Of a DNA stretch of 64,000 nucleotides, positions 12,501 through 23,789 are shown piece after piece (the stretch's first letter is position 1; every line of letters begins with the position of its first letter). The stretch lies in the NCBI GenBank assembly GCA_023548195.1, contig JAJHZJ010000754.1, positions 868,001-932,000 on the forward strand, in the 5' to 3' direction. This DNA comes from Bettongia penicillata ogilbyi. Taxonomy: Eukaryota; Chordata; Mammalia; Diprotodontia; Potoroidae. Under the pieces are notes generated by a model. The model did no database searches and was not told where the DNA came from. It saw nothing but the letters and a program-made list of their open reading frames with translations. Made by a program: the position numbers and the translations under genes.

Positions 12501-15500
12501 ACCTCATCAGTCAGCATGGTGCCCAGCACACAGTAGGCACTTAATATATGCTCCTTGATTAATGGAGGAGCCTGAAACACTGAACCCTCTATGCTAAGAA
12601 GAAAAAGAAATGGTACATACACTATCACCCATCCAGCTGTGATGGGACCTTCAGCCACATGCAGGGCTCTGGATGAAGTGTGATGTGGCCTTTAGTCTCA
12701 GTGTTTCCCAGCATAATCCTTGGATGACCAATATTTGGGCACCAGGTCTATGATTTCCATTGTATTGGGGACTTGAGATAAGGAAACTCCCTTTGCTCAG
12801 GCACCATACCTTACAGCCTCAGGGCACTTCCTGTGGCCCAACAACAGTGACCTGCCCAGGATCACACAGAAAGCATGGGTCAAAAGTGGGACTTGATCCC
12901 AGGTCTTCCTGACTGACTCTTGACTCTCTGGTCATTATGCTACACTGCCTCTAGGAAGATATGGAAAGTTTAGTTAATTTATAAACTATATTAAAATATT
13001 TCCTCTTGGATGGGAATTATAACAGTGAAAAGAATGTAGTACAGATGATTTGCCCTGAGATTTAACACATCCCTACCCTATCCCCTCCTTTTCATCCTAA
13101 GCTATCTAGGTTCTGATACTGACTTGAGATTTCAAGTATGGACAGAACCTTTGAAGGTACCAGGATGACAATGCTTTATTTATTGCAGTTCTGGGAAACT
13201 GAACTTCTTCTCTTAGGGAATGTGTGAGTGTGAGTGAGGGTGTGTGTGTGTGTACGAGTGTGTGCATGTGTATGTGGGTATGTGTGTACGTGTGTGTGTA
13301 TAGGGAGTGTCTACTAGAAAATGGACCTTATACAGCTACAGGAACCCCTAAAATCAAAACTCTGAGGCTCCCCTAGAATACAGCAAACTCCCTGGATGAG
13401 TCTTAGAATAACCCCAGTCCAAGTCCTGAGGACTAGCCCTTGCTAAGCAATGAAATGAGGAGTCCTGGAGTCAGGAAGACATGAGTTCAAATTCAGCCTC
13501 AGATGCTTAGTAGCTGTGTGACCCATAATTCAGTTAACAATGGTTTGCCTTAGTTTCTTCAGCTGTAAAATGGGTTTAATAATAGCATCTACCTCCCAGG
13601 GTTGCTGTGAAGACTAAATGGGACAATATTTGTAAAGCAATTTGTAAACCTCATTTGTAAACCTTTATTTAAATGCTATCCTCATCATCACCACAAGTCA
13701 TTCTGGAATGGCACCACCACAGAACTAGCCTCTAAGAGCGGTATCTTAGGTGACCAGGTATTCACCTCTCCACCTGGTCATCTCAAACTCTGAATGAGCT
13801 GCATCAGGGAGAGCCGTGCCTTCTAAATATCACTACAAGTCAATAAGACCTCTCGTCTGGAATCTCCAGCTGCCTACTGGACATCTGGAATGGGATATCC
13901 CGCAGGAACCTTAAACTCAACATGTTTAAAACTGGACCCATTATCTTTCCCTCAAACTCTCCCCATCTGCTCCCTTCCCCATTATTGCAGAAAGCAACAC
14001 CATCCTCCTAGTCCCTCAGGCTCCCAACCTGGGAGTCATCCTGGACTCTTCACTACCACTCACTGCCCAAGCTGATGCCAAGGCATGTCCATTTAGCCTC
14101 TGCAGACCCTTTCAAATATGGCCCCTTGTCACCTCTGACGCATTTCCCACGCTGGTGCAGACCTTCACCTCCTCACACCAGGACTATTGTAATAGCATAC
14201 CGGGAAGTCTGCCTGCCTCAAATCTCTCCCCACTCCAATCCATCCTCCATTCAGCCACCACAGTGATTTTCCTAAAATGCAGGTCTGACCACGACACACT
14301 CCTACTCAATAAACTCCAGCTGCTCCCTATCATCTCCAAGAGCAAATAAAACATGCTCTGTTTGGTCTTCAAAGCCCTTCCTAACCTGCCTCCTACGATG
14401 TTTCCCATCTTCACACCTTAACTCTCCAACCCGTCCTCTTCCATCCAGTGCCACCAGCCTCCTGGCCAAAAACACTTCATCTCCAAATTGGGATATCTTC
14501 CTGCCTGTCCTCATGCCTGAAATGCTCTCCCTCCTTGTCTCTGCCTCCTGACTTCCTGCAAATCTGACTGCCTGCCCTATTACACTATAAGCAACTTGAG
14601 AACAAGGACTCATCTTGCCTCTCTTTGTACTTAGGCCAGTGCTGGGCACATAGTAGGTACTTCATAAATGCTTGCTGATGACCTGACAGATACTGCGCAG
14701 AAGCTAATACCTTAAGTCGCTGTATTTCCCCTTCCTGGTGACACACTCCCTGAGCCAGCCAGATCCAGCTGTGCTGCTCAGAGGCAGCTGGGGCTTCCTG
14801 AGCGTCATGAATCAGTCCCTCATCCTATGTACCTGTGTCTCTGGAGTGGCCTCCAGGTGGTTCTTGCCAATTATTTCAGACAACATAGACCCTCCTTTCT
14901 TTGAAATCTTTCATTGTCTGCAGCTCTTGATTTGGCTTTTACTCAGGTCTTCTGATCTCACATTCGTCAGTCCATAGTCAATAAACATGTATTGAGCACC
15001 TACTACGTGCCAAGGCACTGCACTAAGCTCTTTCCATGGCACCTTGCACCAAGGACAATGGGACAGGGGGTCTTTGGTAGAAAGCAGGCCTTTTGGACAG
15101 AAGTGGGGTTTGCTTCTACACAATTATTTGACTGTTTCAGGAATATGTTTCTATGCCTCACCAAGCTGTACACGTACAGGTTAGGGTTCTGCCTGCATCC
15201 CTCTTTTGTTCTGGAATCTCCCTTTCACCTGGTCCCTTGCTCTCCACTCAAGCAGCCATGGCCCAAGCTCAGGCCTTTGCCATCTTTTGCCTGGGTATTA
15301 GAATAGTCTCCTCCTCACTGAACCCTCCTCTCCCAGGTTCTCACTTTTCCAATCCATCCTCCAACATGGCTGCCAAAATAATCTTCCTACAGTAGAGGTC
15401 TGACTCTGCCTCTCCCCTGTTACCTCCCTACAACCTCTAGGTCAAAGCACCAACTGCCCAGCTTGGCATCTGAAGCCCTTCCTCAGCTGGCCCCTACCAC

Positions 15501-18500
15501 TCTCCCAGAGAGATCCCATCGCACTGGCCTCCACTTCCCAGAGACTGGCCTATCTACTGCTTCCTAAACCTGGGATCTCATTTGCTACCTCTGTGTCTGG
15601 AAGGTAATCCCTCACCCTGCCTGTGGAATCCTTAGCTTCCCTAAGGCTTAGCTCACAAGTTAGCTCCTAACTGAAGCCTTTTCCAATGGCCCAGGTCACT
15701 CCTGCTTCTGATCCATGCTCCGGCTCTAGCTAACAGTCACTTTCCCCTACTCTCCACCTCTTAGGCCCCTGTTTCCTTCAAAGTCTTCAAGGGATAGATA
15801 CCTTCTAGGGAAGTCTTTCCCGATCCCTGCTCCCACCCTGCTCTTCCCAGCCCTCCCCAGCTGACTTAGTATTCATGTAAGATATAGTGCAGTTCTGACT
15901 ATGCCTGTACCTCCTACTTCCTGGAGAGAAGGGAAGTCCCCTGAGGGCAGGGCCTATTTCATTCTTTGTCATTGTAGCCCTAGCTCTCAGGGCTACCTGG
16001 TCCAAGGGAGCAAGTGCTCAGTGAATGCTTATCAGCTAGCAATGAATGGATTTTATGGTGCTTAGAAGGGACTCATAACTATCTGTGCAATTGAATTCTA
16101 TTCCTGACCCGTTTTTCCAAAGCTTAAATAAATGACTTTCCAGAGAGAATAGTCTTCTAGCAAAGAAGATGGACACTCAAGTGAGCAAAGTTGTGGCTGG
16201 CCTGAGCACTCTAGAAAGCAGTCACAGAATGGCAGGGGAATAAAGCTGGCCTTAAGAGAGACAGAGTGGGACCCGGGCTCCCATAGGGAGTGGGGGTTGA
16301 TAGGATCAGGGCTCCCATGGGGAGGGGGTGGGGGCTGGTGATGTGACGGCCAGAGTGGAGCCTCTCACTGCAGAGTTTGCAGAACTGAGGCCTCTCTAGC
16401 CACTCTCTGAGGCCCATGCTCCGTTATCAAACCCTCTAGTGCTTGACCTTGGGAAGAGTACATTGACTTTGTTAAGACTTTGCCTTGGCCGAGTTCCTCC
16501 GTCAGAAAGCACTGGCTCCATCCAAAGTCTGCCAGAATGAGGTGTCTCAGCTAGGGCTTTGAGAGAAGGGGGAAGGGGTCCAATTTCTACTCTATTTTTA
16601 ATCCAGTTGCCTTACCACATCAAACTGTTTCCGGTCCAGGGGCAAAAAGCTCTCCCCACTGGGAAGATAAAAATTATTACTAAGAACTGCAGTCTTCAGG
16701 CCTCCTGCCCGGATTCGATTGATTGCTTCTGTCATCACAGAAAACTGCTTCGCAACTTGTCTACTGGTCAGCAGAGAAAAGAACGAGTCGACTGGAACCG
16801 GCGCCTTTATCTAAGAAATGATGAGATTAAAAAAAACCTAGCAATCAGCACCAGCAGCAGTAACAGCAAAAAACCTCCCCTAGTCCAGGAAAAGGCCCCT
16901 TTGGCTCCTGATCATTATTACCTGGTGGCCATGGCCCAGGCCAATTACAGCTTACTCAAGGGAATCATCCCCCTTAGAACTTTGCCTGAATTTTGCAGTT
17001 ACTGCAAATTCCTATTTATTCTGAATGGCTGGGGGGAATGATATTCAGTTTTACCAAATAATATAGGACAAAGGTGGGGAATCTGCAGCCTCGAGGCCAC
17101 ATGTGGCCTTGTAAGTCCTCAGGTGTGAACTCTTGACTGAGTTCAAATTTTACAGAACAAATCCTTTTATTAAAGGGATTTGTCTGTGAAGTTTGGATTA
17201 GTCAAAGGACTGCACTTGAGGACCTAGAGGGCCACATGTGACCACGAGGCAGCAGGTTCCCCACCCTTGGTATAGGAGTTCTTTTCCTACTACTGTATGA
17301 CCAAGTTTCAAAAATTAGAAGACAACTGAAAATTCCAGTTCAGATTTCCCCTCTGCTGACCCTGGGTCAGTAACTGAACCACTCAGTGCCCTGGGGGACT
17401 ATTTAAGACCCTAAGTCACAGAGAAGGCAAAGTTTTCACTTAAGCAGGGGGTTGCCCCACTGAGGGCTCCCTATATTAATACAATCACAGGTCCTATCCA
17501 AAAAAATACATTCAACTCAGAAGCTGCAGGGTTAACAAACAGCTACAGTGTAATTTTTCTGCCGTTTGTGATTATCATCACAGCCCAGATGCAGACAGAG
17601 GAAGGCTGGAGCTGGGGCTAAGTCTGGGCTGCCACAATATGGAAGGAGTTTTATTTTTAAAATCCCTGCTGTCAGCTGCTTTCCTGCGCAGGTCTCTCCT
17701 TTCCATAAAAAATTGTGTAAGGTTTACAGAGAAGAAGGAGCAGCTTGCTGGAGTTCTCTTGTTTGAATTCTGGGGATGGAAATTTACGGTGTCGGTGCTG
17801 AAAGGACCATCCCATGGAGGTTCTGATATCAGGAGGCAGTAGGGAAGGGTGGACAGAGTGTGGCTGTGGGAGCCTGATGAGACCCAAGTATGAATGCTAT
17901 CTCTGGCCCATACTACCTAGGTGACCTGGGGCAAGTCAAGTACTCTCTCTGAGCTGTTTCTTCATCTGTAAAATGGGGATAAAAAAAGCTACCTCATAAT
18001 GTTCTTGTGATGTAGATAGATAGAAAGATAAACAGACAAAGAGACAGAGAGATAAAGAGATGGATGGATGGATGGATGGATAGATGACATGGATGGATAG
18101 GTGATTACATTTCTATATCTACCTAATACTGATAATATATGTACATATGTATGTAATTATTTCTATTATATATAAATCTATCTAATGCTGACTCTATATA
18201 ATCTAGTACTTGGCAAACCTTTGCACAGACTATGGGCAGGTCAACTCTCAGGAACTGAAGTACAGAGTATGACTGGTCCCCTCTGCACTGACACATTCCC
18301 TTACCAGACCAATGGAACAACTGAGGCTAGAAGGGAACAGGAGATGGGGCAAAAGGAGTCCCAAAATGGAGCCATTTTCATCAAAGTCCTACGCAGGTAA
18401 AGGCTTGGATGCCTTTACCTGCAGCATTGTTGGTTCCCCTCAAAGAAACAGCTCTTCCCATCCATGCCACACCCTGCAGCGTTGAGCAGTCCCCACATCT

Positions 18501-19253
18501 CAGGCTTTCTCTTCTCCCTCTCTACCCTCCTCTTCTCTCAGTAACCTCAACAGCTCCTACAGGTTTGATGATTATCTCTGTGCAGACGACTCCCAGACAT
18601 CTACATCTGGGACCTGAGCTTGCCGTCCTAAGCTTCTGTCCCATATCACCAATTCCCTACAGCAAGTTCAAATTGGATGTCCCTGCATCCAAACTGTAGC
18701 CAAAGCTGGGCTCATCATCTTGGCCCCTAGGCTCACTCCCTTCTATGTCTGAGGCAGCAGCAACATCCAGCCTCCCAGGCTCATTCCTGGCATTGTCCAA
18801 GCCTCCAATCTGCTGCCATTATCTCCACAATCTGTCTCTCACATCTGACCCTTTCTCTGCCCTCCAAGGGCTCTCACCCTAATTCAGGATCTCTTCGCCT
18901 CTTGTTGAGATTCCTAAAACAGCCTCCAACTCAGACTCCCTGCCTCCAGTTCAACCTACATACTGCGGGCAGGCTGGTCTGACCATGGGGCTGCCCTTCT
19001 TGATCCAGTCCAGGATCAAATGTAAAAATCAAATTTAAAAATCCTTTGTCAACTCATTCCAACTGATCTTTCCAGCCTCGTTCGGTAGTTACTCCCCTTC
19101 CCGCCATCTTTGATCTAGTCAAACAGGTGGCCCACAACAGTCTCTCTCTTGTTTCCCCATCCCTCATGCCTGGAGGGCCTTCCCTCCCTCCTTACCCATG
19201 CCTCAGAGCCTAAGCACTGTCTTCTGCAAAGAGCCTTTCCATATTAGGGCCCT

Positions 19254-19294
<41 letters not shown>

Positions 19295-22200
19295 AGAGAG
19301 AGAGAGAGAAGATGATAGGGTAGGAGAGAGAGAGACAAAGGAAAAGGAGAGAGAGGAGAAAAAGAGAGAAAAAGGAGGGGGAGACAAAAGGGGAAGAGAA
19401 AAGAGAGAAGGAAGGAAGGAGGGAGGGAAAGAGACAGAGGGAAGAAGGAGAGAGGAGAGATCTGTAGGTTTCACTTTACCTTTACGCTGCACGCATTTAT
19501 ACATGCTTGATCCCATTAGACTGTCAGCTCATTGCGAGAAGGGATTGTTCTGTTTTTTGAACCTGTACCCTGCTGCCTTAGCAACTCCATGTTGACGGAT
19601 GAGTTGGTCTGAACACATTTTGGTTCAACCAGCCATGCAGATAGGCCTTGGGCCTAAGGCCAACAATTGCTGGTAGGTCGTCAGTAAAGAATATTTATTT
19701 TCATTTGCTTTTCATGTCTAAAGATGGGCCCTAGTCAAACTTTTCATTTTCCAGGTTAGTGAAGTCCAGAGAGGAAGTGACTTGCTCAAGGTCACACAAG
19801 TAGTAAAAGGGAGAACTAGGATTTGAACTCAGTTCCTCTGACTCCAGGTCCAGCAGCCATTCCATGGCACCATACAAAATAGGGCAACAGGAAACACACC
19901 AAAACTAGGTTTTCGAAGGGATGTTAGAGATCACCTAGTTCAGTGAATGATGCAGTGGGAGGTGCAGGGGATTAGAGCACTGGGTCCGGAATCAGAGAGA
20001 CCTGAGTTCAAATCCAGGCTCCAAAGTTTTCCAGACTTGTGACCTTGGTCAAGTCACTTTACTTCTGTTTTCTCAACTGAAAAACAGGGATAAGAATAGC
20101 CCCTGACTCCCAGGGTTGTTGTGAGGGTCAAATGAGGTAATATTTGTAACAGTGCCTGACACATAATAGACACCATATAAATGTGTATTTGCCCTTCTTG
20201 TACAAAATGTGGCCCATAGACTGCTATAGGTATTTGAGACCCTTTCAGGAGGTCCATGGAATCAATACTGTTTTCATAATAATACTAAAAATGTAATAAT
20301 AATACTAAGACTATATTTTTATTTCAAATCAGCAAATATTGACAGATGTAACCTGCATAAACTCCCTCTTTTGGTGGAGGGTGCGGGGGTGTCTTCAATC
20401 GTTTTTAAGAGCATGAAGGGATCCCAAAACCAAAAAGTCTGAGAATCACTGATGTCTTCTGACATCCTCATATTAAAGACGAGGAAACAGGCCCCCAAAA
20501 GGTTAAGTTGTCATACTGGGAGTAAAAAGCAGTAGAATCTGAACCCAGGTCCCCTAATCCCAATCCAACCTTCTACCATGCTATGCTGTTTGCAAAGCTG
20601 GAGTGAAGGCAGCTTAATGAGTAAGCACACCAGACCCCATGAAAACAAGCACTGGCGGAAAATCTGCTCCCTTCACTCACCATCTTGGAGCACTGTGTCC
20701 CAAACTCTCGTAAAAATTCCTCCGTCATCATCTCTCCTCTCATGAATCTCATCCAGGGCCCCTTCTCTCCACCAGTGATGAGGGCCTTGAGGATTGTTCC
20801 AGAAGGGATACAATTCTGCACCTCCCAAGCTAAAGAAAGCAGAAGAGCCCCGTGGGGCAACCACAGCCCAAAATGAGGATGTAACAGCGGCAGAACAACT
20901 GGGGCCAGGAATGCCAGGGAAGCTGAGGTCAAACAAAGCCATTTGGTTCCATCCCTGCCTGGCACCTGCTTCCCTTGAATGTGGAAGGAGATCATATAGG
21001 ACCCTCCCAGATATGGTCAGGGACAAGCCACTAAGTTCATAGACACCTGGGACACCAGGTGAGGAAACTGAAGACAGGTGTAGTGACCGGCCCAGAGGAC
21101 TCTCTCCAAGTGAGTCAGTGGGCGAGCCCTAAGAACGGCCCTGAGCATCCCACTGGACTCCCTGACACATGCCTGTCAGCGTCAGATCCTAGGAGCCTCC
21201 AGGAATATGACTGTCTAAAACAGGGGTGAAGAACCTCTTCATTCAATCAACTTGACAGTAAACTTCTCTGGCAGGCGGTAACTAAGTCCAGGACCTCTGC
21301 AAACCTGACGGTCGTGGGGACATTCTGCTCATGCCTCCTCAGTTTACTTGTTTCTAGTTGTATTATTTTCTGCAGCAGTCATAGGATTTCTAGCTAGAAG
21401 GGACCCCGCCCCTGGAGGTGGCTGGAGGGGAAGTGATTTGCCCAGGGATGCATGAGTGAACCCAGACCCTCTGACTCCAAATCTCAAGCTTCTTCTCTAC
21501 CTTTCTGTCTGTCTTTATGTCTGTCGGTGTGTCATTCTTTAGTTTCCTTCACCCCCAAACAGAAGGCCATGTGGAGCGGCAGAAAGAACACCAAACTTGG
21601 TGTCAGAGGACCTGCGTTTGAATCCAGACTCAGCCTGGGTGACTGTGGGAAGGTTCTGTGACCTCTCAGGTCTCAGTTTCCAAAATGAGGAGGATGCACT
21701 GGAGGGTCACTGGGATCCATTCTCACTCAATGGTTCCATGAGTACTAACACTCCCTCCTGCCTTTATGAGGGGAGGTGGAGAATAAAGGAGACCAGATGC
21801 CCTCACCCCCTAAAAGTCAGATGCTCCCTTCAAAAGCACTGAGGTCATACGCCCATTAAAGAACAAGGTGCCTACCCTGAGCCTCCCCAGAGAAGACCAC
21901 TCCTGAAGGGGTCTCCTTCTCCAGGAGTGTGTATGAGTGTGCGTGTGGGAGTGTGTGGGAGTATGTGTGAGAGTGTATATGTGTGTAAGTGTATTGTGCA
22001 TGCATATGTGTGTAAGTATGTATGTGCACATGTCAGTGTATATATGTGAATATGCATGTGAGTGTGCATTGTGCATGTGTGTGCATGTGTGTGAGTGTGG
22101 GTATGCATGTGTGTGTGTTAGAGGGGGATCACTGGGGCTGGATAGCAGGAGCCTGTGCTGGGCACCCTCTGAACAGTGGCACACATTACCGTGCCCATCT

Positions 22201-23634
22201 GGCACCACTTCCCTCAAAGGCACCAGGTCTTTTTACTGTTCTCTTCTGCCAGTCAGCCACTAGGGCAGAAATCCTTTGGAAGTTTCTTCACACAGGTACT
22301 GATGGAGCCTCTGTCCTTTGTTTCAGATACGATCGCATTGAGAGAGGCACTCTACAGCAGTAGATGCAGGAATCGATCCGTCTATCAATGAATGCTGGTT
22401 AAGTTCTTAGTACATGTGACGGGCACTGGGTGAGGAAGGCCAGGGTTCAATACCCCCTTTGACAAAGAATGGTTCAGGCTCCACCCCCCAAGTCACCGAG
22501 CCCAGTGCCAGGCACATGGCAGGTGCTTAGTAAATGCACACTGACTTATTTCTCAGTGCACTAGACAGCCCTTGGGGCTTTAAGCTATAGAAAAGTTATC
22601 TGTCTGTACAGAAGGAGAGAGTTTCTACCTCACAAGCTCCCCATACCAATGATATCACTGGCCTAGACTTAAAAAAAAAAAAACCCAAGGAAAAACAGTC
22701 CTTAAAGGCAGTTTTCTTACAGCAAATACTCCATTAAGTAGTGCTCCAATGCAGTCAGCTAGTGGCATAGAGCACTGGGCCTGAGGTCAGGAAGACCTGA
22801 GTTCAAATCCAGTTTCAGACATTTACTAAGTTTGTGACCCTGGGCAAGTCTCTTCATCTCTGCCTGCCTCAGTTTCCTCATCTGTGAAATGGGGATGATA
22901 ATGCTCTGAGATAACAATTGTAAAGTACTTAGCACAGTGTCTGGCATATAGTAGGAGCTATATAAATGTTAGTTACTACTACTACTACTATTACTCCTAC
23001 CTCTACTACCACCACTATGACTACTACCAGTACTACTACTATTATTATCACTTTGAAGCAGGCCCTCAGGACTTTGAAGTCAATCACATAAAGCTAAAAC
23101 ATGTCCCTCTAGGATCCTAGCTCTCACAGCTAGGTGCATTCTAGAGGGAATCTATTATGACCTCCTCATTTTCTGGATAGTAAAGAGGAGCCCAGCCTCC
23201 TGGACCAGCAGTGGACCTGCAGAAGGTTTGCACATAGGCAAGCGGCAGAGGATGGATCCCAGCCCCCAGACCCTGCTCTCTTTCCTCTGCACCACTGTAG
23301 TGGGCAGAGTACCAGCCCTGGAGGCAGGAGGATTGGAGGTCAAATGTGGCCTCAGATGCCTCTATCACAAGAGAATGGCTTTCTATTGGCTGGTACTCAA
23401 CCTCATCCCCAGGTTCCTAGCAAGAGGCATAATCTTGTGGAGCTTACCTGCAGCCACCGAGGATGGAGAGGGAATAAGCACCCCACCCATGTCAAATATC
23501 ACAGCTTTGTAGGAGCCTCGTCCGGAGTGTTTCCATCGAGGCAGGGGCTGGGCCCGGATCTGGGTCAGCTTCAGTCGGGCAGATCTCCAGGCCCATGGGA
23601 CGGGAGAGCATTGGAAAAGCCTTGTGAGGCCCAT
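9383..23634 (-). CDS. ACAD10: Acyl-CoA dehydrogenase family member 10, N-terminal part (HAD-like domain)
   Basis: Exons in transcription order: 23634-23448, 20829-20681, 16810-16616, 11220-11062, 9542-9383; 850 nt, 283 codons plus one base, phases consistent, all GT-AG. The rest of the gene runs past position 1. Seen: basic N terminus free of acidic residues before Asp48 (mitochondrial presequence), then a HAD-like fold with motif [10 protein letters not shown] (Asp48), motif II Ser156 in VLSNN, motif III Lys188 in CKPD and motif IV Asp212-Asp213 in FLDDL. Known: the full protein also has an APH-like kinase domain and an acyl-CoA dehydrogenase domain and acts in mitochondrial catabolism of branched or hydroxylated acyl chains. 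Identified by collinear similarity to human ACAD10 and its head-to-head position with BRAP. Confidence 0.95.
9785..10440. repeat. Old interspersed repeat, family not named
   Basis: The block with GGGGACATCAGGGGCCATCT and the later block with GATGCCCAGAACTAAACATGG resemble an old mammal-wide repeat family. Assignment is from memory only. Confidence 0.4.
10485..10700 (+). repeat. CORE-type SINE
   Basis: Carries GAGCTCAAATCTTACCTCA, a degraded CCTCGGTTTATAAAACAGGG, then GGGTTGTTGTAAGGCTCAAA and the GTAGGTGCTTAAAAATGC end. Confidence 0.75.
10735..11060 (+). repeat. MIR/CORE-type SINE followed by an L2-like 3' end
   Basis: TTTCCTCATCTGTAAAATGG core at about 10770, an AT-rich stretch at 10900-10970, then CACAGTGGGTGCTTAATAAA. 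The repeat abuts ACAD10 exon 5. Confidence 0.7.
11062..11220 (-). CDS. ACAD10: ACAD10 exon 5 (HAD motifs III and IV)
   Basis: Residues 178-230, 53 codons in phase 0: [18 protein letters not shown] with Lys188, then [12 protein letters not shown] with Asp212-Asp213, ending GIHTIK. Acceptor CTTTTAG, donor GTATAG. Confidence 0.95.
12095..12565 (+). repeat. CR1/L2-type LINE 3' fragment
   Basis: Pyrimidine-rich ACCAGGCCCCTTCTTCCC block, then the 3' end CACAGTAGGCACTTAATATA. Confidence 0.6.
12790..12965 (-). repeat. MIR/CORE-type SINE, reverse
   Basis: Reads CCCAGGATCACACAGAAAGC, then CCCAGGTCTTCCTGACTGA and TATGCTACACTGCCTCTAGG, the reverse of the SINE body. Confidence 0.75.
13199..13305. repeat. 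Imperfect (TG)n microsatellite
   Basis: GTGTGTG runs broken by GAG, ACG and GGTA units. Confidence 0.9.
13440..13690 (+). repeat. Marsupial tRNA-derived SINE
   Basis: GGAGTCAGGAAGACATGAGT with a B-box-like GAGTTCAAATTCAGCCTCAG, then CTGTAAAATGGGTTTAATAA and GGGTTGCTGTGAAGACTAAA. Confidence 0.8.
13790..14690 (+). repeat. CR1/L2-type LINE, 3' portion
   Basis: Long degraded coding-like stretch (GGAACCTTAAACTCAACATG, CCTGGGAGTCATCCTGGAC, CACACCAGGACTATTGTAAT) ending in GCACATAGTAGGTACTTCAT. The open frames in it are broken remnants of the reverse transcriptase C-terminal region. Confidence 0.65.
15165..16045 (+). repeat. CR1/L2-type LINE, 3' portion
   Basis: TCAGGCCTTTGCCATCTTTTG, GAAGCCTTTTCCAATGGCCC and a 3' end with GGGCAGGGCCTATTTCATTC mark the same LINE group as at 13790-14690. 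Confidence 0.6.
16616..16810 (-). CDS. ACAD10: ACAD10 exon 4 (HAD motif II)
   Basis: Residues 113-177, 65 codons in phase 0. Reads [20 protein letters not shown], then [11 protein letters not shown] with motif II Ser156, ending LDRKQFDV. Acceptor TTCTTAG, donor GTAAGG. Confidence 0.95.
16811..17060. other. ACAD10 intron 3 flank, no feature recognised
   Basis: Unique-looking sequence next to exon 4; contains a short CAG/AGC run near 16850-16870. Confidence 0.35.
17069..17270. mobile_element. Palindromic hAT-like MITE
   Basis: About 202 bp with terminal inverted repeats (CAAAGGTGGGGAATCTGCAG against the reverse of CTGC/AGCAGGTTCCCCACC) and mirrored inner arms containing GGCCACATGTGGCC and GGGCCACATGTGACC. 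The 7-bp TATAGGA lies on both sides (17062-17068, 17271-17277; hAT elements make 8 bp). No coding capacity. Confidence 0.82.
17885..18115 (+). repeat. CORE SINE with (GATA/TGGA)n tail
   Basis: CTTCATCTGTAAAATGGGGA at about 17960, followed by GATAGATAGAAAGATA and (GGAT)n at 18012-18095. Confidence 0.78.
18530..19605 (+). repeat. CR1/L2-type LINE interrupted by microsatellites
   Basis: ACATCTACATCTGGGACCTG near 18600, TCTTCTGCAAAGAGCCTTTC near 19220 and TTAGACTGTCAGCTCATTGC near 19520 belong to one LINE 3' region, split by (TG)n and (GA)n at 19256-19460. Confidence 0.6.
19256..19460. repeat. (TG)18 followed by (GA)-rich tract
   Basis: Pure TG to 19292, then GAGAGAGAGAGA and a 165-bp polypurine stretch on the + strand. 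Confidence 0.95.
19755..19880 (-). repeat. MIR/CORE SINE, reverse
   Basis: TTGCTCAAGGTCACACAAGT then GGATTTGAACTCAGTTCCTC. Confidence 0.8.
19955..20190 (+). repeat. Marsupial tRNA-derived SINE
   Basis: GACCTGAGTTCAAATCCAGG (B-box region), GGTCAAGTCACTTTACTTCT, GGGTTGTTGTGAGGGTCAAA and a 3' end in CCATATAAATG. Confidence 0.85.
20205..20450. repeat. hAT-like DNA transposon remnant
   Basis: Begins near AAATGTGGCCCATAGACTGC and ends CCAAAAAGTCTGAGAATCAC, with an AT-rich middle; typical of old hAT-type relics. Confidence 0.4.
20450..20585 (-). repeat. MIR-type SINE, reverse
   Basis: AAAGACGAGGAAACAGGCCC then GAATCTGAACCCAGGTCCCC. It stops about 95 bp before ACAD10 exon 3. Confidence 0.7.
20681..20829 (-). 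CDS. ACAD10: ACAD10 exon 3
   Basis: Residues 63-112: [20 protein letters not shown] then [20 protein letters not shown], matching the cap region after HAD motif I. Acceptor CTTTAG, donor GTGAGT; ends in phase 0. Confidence 0.94.
21565..21715 (+). repeat. tRNA-derived SINE, 5' part
   Basis: GGCAGAAAGAACACCAAACT, GACCTGCGTTTGAATCCAGA, TCAGTTTCCAAAATGAGGAG. Confidence 0.75.
21925..22125. repeat. Complex (TG)n/(TATG)n microsatellite
   Basis: About 200 bp of interrupted TG repeats; the open frames that cross it are artefacts. Confidence 0.92.
22755..23050 (+). repeat. tRNA-derived SINE with (ACT)n tail
   Basis: GACCTGAGTTCAAATCCAGT, CAGTTTCCTCATCTGTGAAA, GGCATATAGTAGGAGCTATA, then imperfect (TAC)n from about 22975. 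Confidence 0.88.
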
Positions 23635-23647
23635 GAGGAGACTGGAG
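23448..23647 (-). CDS. ACAD10: ACAD10 exon 2 with start codon
   Basis: Coding from the ATG at 23634 (residues 1-62 plus one base). The acceptor AG at 23649-23648 follows a pyrimidine tract, so 23647-23635 is 5' UTR. Start [20 protein letters not shown] is Arg-rich; HAD motif I follows at residues 45-53. Donor GTAAGC. The human presequence differs but has the same length class. No other ATG lies in the exon upstream. Confidence 0.93.
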
Positions 23648-23789
23648 CTATTCAAGAGGGAAGAAGGAGAGAAGCATAGTTCAGCTGGCTTGGTTTGGCT
23701 GCTACCATATTACTGAGAAGATGCAGGCTAGGTGTAGGGTCTTCTCCCAGCAGTTACTCATACCCTCCCCCCATGTGGCCAGAGGATCA

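Noticed and set aside
13890..14649. Run of short open frames on both strands
   Set aside because: They fall in a decayed CR1/L2-type LINE and do not join into a gene.
16559..17041. 160-codon + strand frame
   Set aside because: It is antisense to ACAD10 exon 4, which has splice sites and clear homology on the - strand.
19257..19595. Open frames through (TG)n/(GA)n on both strands
   Set aside because: Microsatellite artefacts: the opposite strand is equally open.
20573..21042. Several overlapping frames around ACAD10 exon 3
   Set aside because: Only the - strand interval 20681-20829 has homology and splice sites; the rest are extensions into intron or shadows.
21810..22263. Cys/Val- and His/Thr-rich open frames
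   Set aside because: Translations of a TG-rich microsatellite.
22970..23050. Short tandem units considered as a CRISPR-like array
   Set aside because: It is a simple (ACT)n tail of a SINE; there are no spacers.
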